Shown: piece after piece, positions 47,320 through 53,630 of the stretch
How the letters are laid out: each line of letters starts with the position of its first letter
How positions within the stretch are numbered: position 1 is the stretch's first letter
Origin: Streptococcus saliviloxodontae
GTDB lineage: Bacteria > Bacillota > Bacilli > Lactobacillales > Streptococcaceae
Direction: 5' to 3'
NCBI RefSeq assembly: GCF_016908655.1
Contig: NZ_JAFBEI010000011.1
Span: 1-53,630 of the forward strand
Length of the DNA stretch: 53,630 bases
Translations under genes and position numbers: made by a program
The notes under the pieces: generated by a model
Database searches by the model: none
What the model was told of the DNA's origin: nothing
What the model saw: only the letters and a program-made list of their open reading frames with translations

Positions 47320-48095
47320 CTTTGTCCCTTCAACATAGACTTTATAGGTTCAAAACTTTGGCGATGGATTGGGGTTACTCCAAGTCTATCTAGCCCTGCC
47401 AAGTGGTCCTTAGTGCCATAACCAGCATTTTGAGCAAAGGCATAACCCGGAAACTCACGATCATATGCTGCCATCAAGCGATCTCGAGTTACCTTGGCGA
47501 CGATAGAAGCTGCCGCAATAGACAATGAATTGGCATCTCCCTTGATGATAGACTCCTGCTCGATAGGCACTTCTAACGTCATAGCATCGATAAGCAAATA
47601 GTCAGGAGAAACTTGTCCCTGTAGTTTATCTATAGCCTCTATCATAGCTAATTTAGTCGCTTCATAGATATTGACTCGGTCAATCACCTGATTATCTTTG
47701 ATTCCTATACCTACCGCTACTGCCTCATCTAGAACATGCTGATAAACCTCTTCGTGCTTTTTCTTGGGAATTTTTTTGGAGTCGTTGAGACCTCTGATTT
47801 TACAATCCTTTGGCAAAACAACACAGGCTGCCACCACAGGACCTGCAAGAGGCCCTCTACCAACCTCATCAATACCCGCAATCACTTGATACCCTTTTTG
47901 ATAGGCAGCTCTTTCATAGCACAACATCTGCTCCAAGCGAGCATCTTCAGCTAGTTCTTTTTCAATAGCAGAGCGACGCTGTTTGATCGCTACTTGGACC
48001 CCTGCTCGGCTATCCTCATAATACTGCTCCCAGCGAGGATCTTCCAAATCAATCAATTCTTGAAGAGTTTTCTTGATCTCCTTAATCGTTGCCAT
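47316..48095 (-). CDS. rnhB: Ribonuclease HII
   Basis: Removes ribonucleotides from DNA-RNA hybrids. Active-site acidic residues: Asp-Glu in [12 protein letters not shown] near residue 75, Asp in DYLLIDAM near 165 and Asp near 190 in the KGDANS/RDR region. The start is ATG 48095, 14 nt inside rbgA, with GGAG 6 nt upstream (259 aa); the reading from 48110 lacks a ribosome site. Overlaps both neighbours, so it is part of one operon. Confidence 0.95.
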   Translation of the reverse strand: MATIKEIKKTLQELIDLEDPRWEQYYEDSRAGVQVAIKQRRSAIEKELAEDARLEQMLCYERAAYQKGYQVIAGIDEVGRGPLAGPVVAACVVLPKDCKIRGLNDSKKIPKKKHEEVYQHVLDEAVAVGIGIKDNQVIDRVNIYEATKLAMIEAIDKLQGQVSPDYLLIDAMTLEVPIEQESIIKGDANSLSIAAASIVAKVTRDRLMAAYDREFPGYAFAQNAGYGTKDHLAGLDRLGVTPIHRQSFEPIKSMLKGQR

Positions 48096-48933
48096 CAACT
48101 TCTCCGACAAGATCCAGTGTGTAGCGGCCTAACTTACCATCACGAACCTCTTTGACAAACAATTGATAAAAGCGGTCGTAATCATCTCGGAAGCCTAGTT
48201 TGTGTGTCATTGACATAATGATTTCGGGAGCTTCTTCTGATAAATCAATCCCTTTGAAACGCTCTACCAAACGATTTGGATAGTAAGTTTTAAAGTAGTT
48301 AATACCAAAAATAGTCACCTCATCCATCGGCAAGAGTTGATCCTTGATAGCTCCTGTCAAAGCCAACTTAAGACCAACTAACTGATCCTCAAATTTTGGC
48401 CATAGAATCCCTGGTGTGTCTAAGATTTCTAAATCCTTATTGGACTTGAGCCACTGCTGTCCCTTAGTCACACCCGGTTTATTTCCCACGACAGCAATTT
48501 TTTTCCCAGCCAAACGGTTCATCAGGGTTGATTTGCCTGCATTTGGGATACCAATAATCATCGTGCGCAAGGTTTCTTTTTGAATCCCACGTTCACGCAA
48601 TTTAGCAATCTTTTCTGACATAAGCTCCTTAGCTGCCTCTGTAACCAACTTTACTGTCGCTTGCTCTTTTGAATTAATAGCTAGAGTTTTTATCCCTTGA
48701 CTCTCAAAATGCTTACGCCACTCTTTAGTACGGTTGCTATCAGCCAAATCAGACTTGTTTAAAATGAGCAGTTTTGGTTTATCCCCCACAATCTTTGTCA
48801 GCATTGGATTTTGACTAGACAACGGTAAACGTGCATCTACCAAAATTGTCACAAAATCGACGTGTTTAATATTTTCCTGAACCTGGCGACGCGCCTTAGA
48901 CATATGCCCAGGAAACCATTGAATAGTAGCCAT
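48082..48933 (-). CDS. rbgA: Ribosome biogenesis GTPase RbgA (YlqF)
   Basis: Circularly permuted GTPase for late 50S assembly. G4 NKSD (about 59) precedes G1 GIPNAGKST (about 128) and G3 DTPG (about 173), the YlqF order. 283 aa, start ATG 48933 behind AAAGGAAAA. First gene of rbgA-rnhB-acetyltransferase. The 5' end of rbgA is the integration site of Tn5253-type elements in pneumococcus, and a degraded integrase lies just upstream here. Confidence 0.96.
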   Translation of the reverse strand: MATIQWFPGHMSKARRQVQENIKHVDFVTILVDARLPLSSQNPMLTKIVGDKPKLLILNKSDLADSNRTKEWRKHFESQGIKTLAINSKEQATVKLVTEAAKELMSEKIAKLRERGIQKETLRTMIIGIPNAGKSTLMNRLAGKKIAVVGNKPGVTKGQQWLKSNKDLEILDTPGILWPKFEDQLVGLKLALTGAIKDQLLPMDEVTIFGINYFKTYYPNRLVERFKGIDLSEEAPEIIMSMTHKLGFRDDYDRFYQLFVKEVRDGKLGRYTLDLVGEVDGND

Positions 48934-48988
48934 AGTAAATTTTTCCTTTCATAGCAAGGTTTTCAAGCCCCTTGCTCTCGATTTTTAC

Positions 48989-49028
48989 AAAAATCACCAA
49001 AAAATCACCAAGAATTTTAAAATCACCA
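48989..49028. repeat. AAATCACC direct repeats in the att-like region upstream of rbgA
   Basis: AAATCACCA/C occurs three times within 40 bp, between the integrase remnant and rbgA. Arrays of short repeats like this often flank the core of tyrosine-recombinase attachment sites as arm-binding sites. The adjacent CAAGGGGCTTGAAAACCTTG (minus strand, near 48955-48976) is a candidate core. Confidence 0.4.
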
Positions 49029-49158
49029 CGATAATTCAAAACCAACGATTTTTCTACGATTTTCTTTTATGCATAAAATTTCGAATTTTTTATAGTATTT
49101 AGTCAAATCTTTTTTTAGATTTGGAAAGATATTTGACGATATACTCTTAGCAGAATAA

Positions 49159-49617
49159 TTAGAATTCAAACCTATTACATGTACTCTTGATATGTGTCAT
49201 TGTAGAATGTGAAGCATCATACATCAGTGCATATGTCATTAAGCTATCTCTCATTAGCATTGGTGTGATTTTACTCAAAAGATAATCATCGCCAATAATT
49301 TCCCCCAGCCTTCGAATTACGAGTTTTTCTCTTTCAATAGTTTGAGGCTTAACAGATACTGACCAATTTTGTAACCAACTCTCTTTCAATTGACCAAAAG
49401 TTGTTATTTTTTCTGGATTATACGTTCTTTCTAAATCATCTAGAATTTTAGCTATTTTAGAAAGAAGGCGTCTTTCAGCCATTTTTCTTTCTCTAGCAGT
49501 ATCTTTGTAAAATGACTCAGTTACAGTTTTCCATTTACCAGTCAATGGATGCTTATATTTTTCGGAAATTTCAAATCTGGTCTCTCCTTTTTTATTTTTT
49601 ATCGTTCTAACATACAT
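49159..49617 (-). pseudogene. ICE/phage tyrosine integrase, N-terminal part only
   Basis: 152 residues: an AP2-like arm-binding domain (about 1-60) and a SAM-like core-binding domain (about 70-150, with FGQLKESWLQNW). The frame ends HIKSTCNRFEF and stops; nothing after it encodes the R..HxxR..Y catalytic domain, so about 230 residues are missing. It cannot be an active recombinase. Its 3' end faces rbgA, consistent with an integrated element whose attachment site is at rbgA. Confidence 0.85.
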
Positions 49618-49695
49618 AACAATTTCTCCTGTAAAAAAATAAATCGCTATATAATATAGAATAAATGTACTTCTATCATTATATCACGATTTTAT

Positions 49696-49854
49696 CTATT
49701 TTACCGCCCCTTGTTTCCATCTTAGGAACTCTTCGAAACCATCTAAATTGATGTAAACCAGCTTATGAGTGGGATTGATTACATATTCCCTATATTGCTT
49801 ATGGTTTCGCATCTCCCCAATCCATCGATTTAAGGTATATAGATTTAGTGGCTT
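49696..49854 (-). pseudogene. Excisionase-like remnant (C-terminal part)
   Basis: Read on the minus strand from 49854 the frame gives KPLNLYTLNRWIGEMRNHKQ and continues to WKQGAVK before TAG at 49696-49698. It resembles the C-terminal half of small DNA-binding excisionases that precede integrase genes in streptococcal ICEs, and the xis-int order is preserved here. The 5' part is gone: an in-frame TGA sits just before the Lys, at the junction with the group II intron. Confidence 0.65.
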
Positions 49855-49918
49855 TCACTTGATTGTAAGCTTCAAGCATGTTGGAACGTGATAGAATGGT
49901 ATCTAGTAATTCTGACAT
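49852..49918 (-). pseudogene. Group II intron reverse transcriptase, first 22 codons
   Basis: ATG 49918 with AAAGGAA upstream begins MSELLDTILSRSNMLEAYNQ and continues VKA, the usual start of LtrA-type intron proteins. The frame then runs into the excisionase remnant. All reverse transcriptase, maturase and endonuclease domains are missing. Confidence 0.8.
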
Positions 49919-50434
49919 GTGCGTATTCCTTTCTTGTTTCGGTGTCTGAGGGACATCTTATATTGGTGAACTTTCCGTTAGTCAATACGTGACTACTTCC
50001 AGTTCTATCAGACCACTCGTTTTACAGACACAAGTGAAGTAGGTATACTTCGGTTAGTTGTTCAGCCCTTCGCTCCACTTCCATTACAGAAGCTTCATCA
50101 CTACTACGGCCTCGGCTGACTTCTCATGATTCGTTGTTACTACGTCTAGGACGCTCATGAGACCTCACGGGATAAGTCGTACATCTTTCCTCGTTTACTC
50201 TTGTGATTTACGCATATAGGTTACGACTACCTTTTGGGACTTTAGTGTTTGCGGCCACCTTATCCTCTATATACGCCTTCATATCACATTTCTGTTCGTA
50301 GAGCCACAGTTTCGCTATCCCTTCCTCTCCCCGCTACCTCGCGATAGTCAGGCTTGGAAATCGCTATTGGGTTCACCGGTAGCGGGTGCCCACAGAGGAC
50401 TTTCACCTCAGATGTACGACATGCCCGTCGTACC
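49852..50434 (-). mobile_element. Truncated group II intron (5' ribozyme part)
   Basis: On the minus strand 50434-49919 has the GC-richer, structured sequence of group II intron domains I-III, including GTGAAAGTCCTCTGTGGGC near 50410 and repeated short inverted repeats, ending at the intron ORF start. The 5' boundary is visible: the right IS copy in this window continues after CTTTTTGC with ATGTTT, whereas this copy switches to GGTACGAC. Domains V-VI and the 3' end are deleted, so it can neither splice nor move. Confidence 0.8.
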
Positions 50435-50497
50435 GCAAAAAGAGAAGACAAAATTCGTCTCCTCTCGTGCTTAGCTATAAGTCACCCACTACAGTTG
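50435..50497. mobile_element. ISL3-family IS end, left copy
   Basis: On the minus strand TTTGTCAACTGTAGTGGG (50496 down) is the ISL3-type end, followed by a GAGGAGACGAA..TTGTCTTCTC hairpin with TTTTT. It matches the right-hand copy at 53540-53630 in inverted orientation. The outermost bases GGCTC of the repeat are missing or changed. The element continues to the left only as the intron insertion, so the transposase is gone. Confidence 0.75.
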
Positions 50498-50590
50498 ACA
50501 AATATACTTGATATTGAGTTGATAATCGTAAACAGCTTCAGCTAAACCACATACGATTGCCTCTATATCTAGTCTCATTAACCTCATCAT
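50489..50590 (-). pseudogene. Short ORF cut by the IS end
   Basis: Thirty-three codons from ATG 50590 (MMRLMRLDIEAIVCGLAEAV, then YDYQLNIKY) run into the IS repeat, which supplies ICQL and a stop. The hydrophobic-acidic pattern looks protein-like, but I do not recognise it and there is no good ribosome site. Possibly the start of a gene interrupted by the IS. Confidence 0.3.
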
Positions 50591-50891
50591 ACCTAACAAA
50601 CTCTATAATTTAGCTAAAAGTCAGTAAATTATTATGCTCTATCATTGTAACAACTTATCAAATTTCTTCAAGCTAAGGTGAATGAGTATAAAAATTAGAC
50701 TGCAACAAAAATAGTTACTATCTAAAAAATATTCTCGACCTTAAAGTATTGATAGATATGACAAATCGTAGAAGAGAGCCTTAAAATAACTCGATAAATC
50801 CGTTTTTTCTATAGCAGAAACGGATGCAATAGCTTACATAGAAAAATTTTCAATTCTTCGCTCTTTTCTTTATGAGGATAATGCTTGAAAA
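50591..50891. other. Gene-poor spacer downstream of the permease
   Basis: AT-rich, with no ORF I can support. It contains one hairpin, ATCCGTTT (50798-50805) with AAACGGAT (50818-50825), which may end the permease transcript but lacks a strong T-run. Confidence 0.4.
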
Positions 50892-52250
50892 TTAAATTTC
50901 TTTTGTACCTTTATCAACAGTTCTATCTGTAGATATTTTAGTTATAACTATGAAAATAAACATAAGAATTGAGATCAGTAACGTACAAAGAAATGCATTT
51001 ACACTGCTATTAACTTTTACGCTCATAACCTTGGCTAACTGAAGTGACAGAACATAATACACAAAGTTAAAAATTGAAGAAACAATCACAATCAAAAGAC
51101 TATAAATACCTGCTTCAGACAGACGAACAAAATATCTTTGTGATTTGGAAATTCCAAGTACATTCCACTGTTGAACTATCCTTTTTTCTGCAAATGATGA
51201 AAGTATTGTAATCGTAATAATATTTGCAAGAATAACTAAAATTGGTCCTGCTACAAAGAGCAGTAACACTGCATTAGTTTCATTACTCTGCTGAGACTGA
51301 CTTGCTAAATCACCATATGAAACTTTAGAGTACATCAAGAATCCAGAAATCAGCACTATCCCCATAATTACGGAAGAAGATAGTGATTTTAGATACGAAC
51401 GATTTTCAAGAACTTGCCACTTAGCTAGTGTAGAACTATAGCTATAGGTTTTTCTAAATAACAATTTTACGATAAACTCTGGTAGCTCTGGGGAAAGAAA
51501 ATGAATTATGACAATATGAAGTATTAATATGATTAAAAGATTGTCGTCCAACTTAAAGATAAGGTTATCGCCTGATAGAGAAGCTGGATGATAAAAAAAT
51601 ACAGATGCTAACCAAATCCATAAGAGGAATAATACAATCACACCACCTAGCTTAACTACTCTAAGTAACTTATTTCCTTTTGGATTATTATTTTCTTCTG
51701 ATTGGATAACTTGATTTAAAATTTTATGTGCATGAATAAAGCTACCGCAAAAAGCCAAGAGTGAAATGAGCAATACGGTGAAGCAACAAGCTTTAAAATT
51801 AAAAACGATAGGAATACTAGGTAATTGTGTTTTGCCTGCTAAACTTTGAACTAAACTGTAATAATATCTAGCAACAAAAAAGGAGATAAAACTTCCAACA
51901 ATACTGACCAAAAAGGAAATAATTGTGATCTGCCCAGCAATTAAAAATGAAAGCTGATTTCTATTAGTACCCAAATTATTCCAAGTTTGATAGTCCTCTT
52001 TAAAGTAGTTTAACAGTAACTGAATCGAACTTGATATTAAAAATAATAAAGTTAAACCACCGAAAATAATTGGACCTACAAATATGGGCGTCGGAGTTCC
52101 AACATCTTGAAACGGTATTGGGTTGGCAGAAATATTGTTAGCGATTGTCAAACAAGTCCCCACCAAAATACTTGAAATTAAAAATACAGGTATCGTTCCT
52201 AACCACTGTTTCTTAGTATAGCAAAACTGATAGTAAATTAATGTAAGCAT
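50892..52250 (-). CDS. FtsX/MacB-like ABC transporter permease
   Basis: 452 aa, about ten hydrophobic segments (roughly 18-40, 53-78, 98-125, 150-172, 202-222, 236-258, 290-312, 328-352, 375-400, 415-438). A WNNLGTNRNQ turn near residue 90 and WNVLGISKSQ near 368 are the paired cytoplasmic turns typical of FtsX-type permeases. AGGAGG is 4 nt before ATG 52250, 12 bp after the ATPase gene. Such permeases export lipids or peptides or give antimicrobial-peptide resistance. With its ATPase broken, the transporter is probably inactive unless another ATPase substitutes. Confidence 0.8.
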   Translation of the reverse strand: MLTLIYYQFCYTKKQWLGTIPVFLISSILVGTCLTIANNISANPIPFQDVGTPTPIFVGPIIFGGLTLLFLISSSIQLLLNYFKEDYQTWNNLGTNRNQLSFLIAGQITIISFLVSIVGSFISFFVARYYYSLVQSLAGKTQLPSIPIVFNFKACCFTVLLISLLAFCGSFIHAHKILNQVIQSEENNNPKGNKLLRVVKLGGVIVLFLLWIWLASVFFYHPASLSGDNLIFKLDDNLLIILILHIVIIHFLSPELPEFIVKLLFRKTYSYSSTLAKWQVLENRSYLKSLSSSVIMGIVLISGFLMYSKVSYGDLASQSQQSNETNAVLLLFVAGPILVILANIITITILSSFAEKRIVQQWNVLGISKSQRYFVRLSEAGIYSLLIVIVSSIFNFVYYVLSLQLAKVMSVKVNSSVNAFLCTLLISILMFIFIVITKISTDRTVDKGTKEI

Positions 52251-52262
52251 ATCGTCCTCCTG

Positions 52263-52918
52263 TCACTCAGTTGGTATAGACTCTAATGCCTGATATAATA
52301 CTTCTGCTGAAGGGTTTTGTAAATCCTGAAAAATTTTACCCTCTTTTAGTATTAATGATCTATCTGTACGTGAAGCCAGTTCAATATCAGTTGGCTCATC
52401 AGCAAAAATAATCTGACTATCCGCCAGTATGGTTCTGGCTATTGCTAATTTCTGTTGTTCCCCACCTGATAAAGAGCTAATTGAACTATCTAGATTAGCA
52501 GAAAATGCCATCTTGTCTAGCAACTTTTCAATTTGTTTTCTATTTGTTTTCTATCTATTTTTTTATGAGATAGCCTTAAAGGTAGCGTAACATTTTCAAT
52601 CGCAGGTAATGCTGGCAACAAATTATAGGATTGAAAAATTAAAGAGATATCTCCTCTCCTGAATTTAGCTAGTTTACTGTTACTTAGTTGATATGGATTA
52701 ATTCCATTAACTTCTACTTCACCACTTGTTGGTAATGAGAGACTTGAGAGACACTTTAATAACGTAGACTTTCCTGAACCACTAATACCTAGAATTGAAA
52801 CAAATTCTCCATAATGTGCTTCAAAAGACACCTCTTTTAAAACAGCATTCACTCTTTCATTATCTATCCTAAATTCTTTCGATACTCGTGATGCCCTTAC
52901 TGCAACTCTTTTTTCCAT
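52263..52918 (-). pseudogene. ABC transporter ATPase, frameshifted and internally deleted
   Basis: MacB/LolD-type ATPase. The first part (ATG 52918 to 52517) has Walker A GISGSGKST near residue 43 and the Q-loop FQSYNLL near 93. An 11-bp tandem duplication at 52532-52553 shifts the frame. The second part (52523 to 52263) has signature LSGGEQQ and Walker B IIFADEPT. After DEPT the sequence jumps to DIELASRTDR, which in intact relatives follows the H-loop histidine, so about 35 residues with D-loop and H-loop are missing. The two lesions make it non-functional. Confidence 0.88.
52532..52553. repeat. 11-bp tandem duplication in the ATPase gene
   Basis: TTTGTTTTCTA is present twice in direct succession. 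Removing one copy restores a continuous frame reading RKQIEKLLDKMAF across the break. Confidence 0.9.
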
Positions 52919-52930
52919 ATAAATACCCCT

Positions 52931-53533
52931 TTATCCTATCATTTCAAAGAAATAGTTTAATATGCTGAACATTAAATTATTGTTATCATTATTCCAACCA
53001 CCATGTCCAGCAGATTCATCCAACAATGCGTAAGCTGGTATCTCTTTCTCTCTCAGTTTTTCAATCCAGTCAATAACCTCTGTATTACTAATATAATTAT
53101 CTTTTCCTCCCAAAATACTAATAATAACTGTAGAAGAGTCACGAATTTTACTAATATTCTGAGCAGGTGAATAAGATCTAATATACTCTCTCACTAGCTT
53201 ATTCTCAATATCCCCCCACTCGAAATTTTCAAATTTGGATAAAGAATCTGCAGATTCTACTAATGAATTGTATGGGTTTATAAATGGTGAAAATAATAGA
53301 ATACTCTTAAACATCTTATACTCCTCATTTAGTGCTGCTCCTGCTATTATTCCTCCAGCACTAGATGCAACAAGACCTATTCGATGCTTATCAACAATAT
53401 TTCGATGAGATAAGTATTTAACTGCATTAAAAGGTAAGAAACTTTGAACAAGTTTCTCAGTTATCAGTTGACTATTAGGATTTGTCTGATAGGTAACATC
53501 TTCCCAATTTTCCTGATTGTCAACTTGGATCAA
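52931..53533 (-). pseudogene. Alpha/beta hydrolase, N-terminally truncated next to an IS
   Basis: The 200-codon frame has the nucleophile elbow ASSAGG near residue 56, the acid in GGKDNYIS near 156 and the His in SAGHGG near 181, i.e. a complete Ser-Asp-His triad of a prolyl-oligopeptidase or esterase-like hydrolase. Its first codon is only a TTG at 53533, 7 bp from the IS repeat, without a ribosome site. The usual N-terminal strands before the elbow are short. The gene was probably longer and lost its start and promoter to the IS. Just upstream of the ATPase (12 bp), same operon. Confidence 0.7.
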
Positions 53534-53539
53534 TTTTTT

Positions 53540-53630
53540 GGCTCTTTGTCAACTGTAGTGGGTTGACTTATAATCAGCAGCGAGAGAGAATCAGATTGGT
53601 TCTCTCTTTTTGCATGTTTAAAGCGATGAG
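53540..53630. mobile_element. ISL3-family IS end, right copy
   Basis: Starts GGCTCTTTGTCAACTGTAGT, the ISL3 (IS1167-like) terminal repeat as I recall it, then a terminator hairpin AGAGAGAA..TTCTCTCT with TTTTT. Continues beyond the window. Inverted relative to the copy at 50435-50497. Confidence 0.75.

Noticed and set aside
50354..50545. 63-codon ORF on +
   Set aside because: It crosses the intron-IS junction antisense to the ribozyme; a chance frame.

Overview
The window looks like a chromosomal segment of a low-GC streptococcus of the salivarius group, most likely Streptococcus salivarius. The evidence is the streptococcal gene neighbourhoods (gyrA-srtA-VOC protein, ylxM-ffh, topA-dprA, rbgA-rnhB), a XerS/dif(SL) pair, two tandem GH70 glucosyltransferases and a giant M26 zinc metalloprotease. 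The species is inferred from gene content, not from any comparison I could run.

Layout. 1-100: the 3' end and terminal repeat of an IS3-family element. 146-6733 (+ strand): cardiolipin synthase (cls); an asd-motif RNA upstream of asd; dapA; and a queCDEF operon behind a preQ1-I riboswitch and terminator. 6784-7946: xerS and the dif site, which marks the replication terminus. Left of dif all six long genes before xerS are on +; right of it nearly all housekeeping genes are on -, as expected for convergent replichores. 8093-14005: a secreted three-repeat protein, ffh/ylxM, a GntR regulator and guaA. 14292-22295: a 2667-residue surface metalloprotease with about 13 G5 modules, five of them almost identical 279-bp units. 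22509-31517: an atypical Nramp-related transporter, a secreted DUF1002 protein, a VOC protein, sortase A, gyrA, ldh and water-forming NADH oxidase. 31737-41501: two tandem glucansucrases, one with an ordinary SEV triplet in motif IV and one with NQV. 41819-48933: trmFO, topA, dprA with a ComX box, a sugar O-acetyltransferase, rnhB and rbgA.

48934-53630 is a scarred mobile region. Just upstream of rbgA, a known ICE integration locus (Tn5253), lie a truncated integrase, an excisionase remnant fused by deletion to the 5' part of a group II intron, and an ISL3-type IS end that the intron entered directly behind the IS terminator hairpin. Next comes a 3-kb segment with an FtsX-like permease, an ABC ATPase gene broken by an 11-bp tandem duplication and apparently also by an internal deletion, and an alpha/beta hydrolase lacking its N-terminus. 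A second, inverted copy of the same IS end closes the window.

How the genes work together. Cell-surface biology links sortase A to the metalloprotease (an N-terminal LPNTS motif) and links the glucansucrases to glucan and biofilm formation. ldh and nox handle pyruvate and NADH balance. asd and dapA feed the aspartate and lysine pathways. queCDEF makes preQ1 for tRNA queuosine and appears to be shut off by preQ1 through the riboswitch. No tRNA, rRNA or CRISPR array was seen. The strongest candidates for less-described biology are the Nramp-like protein without canonical metal ligands, the NQV glucansucrase, the three-repeat secreted protein near dif, and the decayed hydrolase-ABC island.
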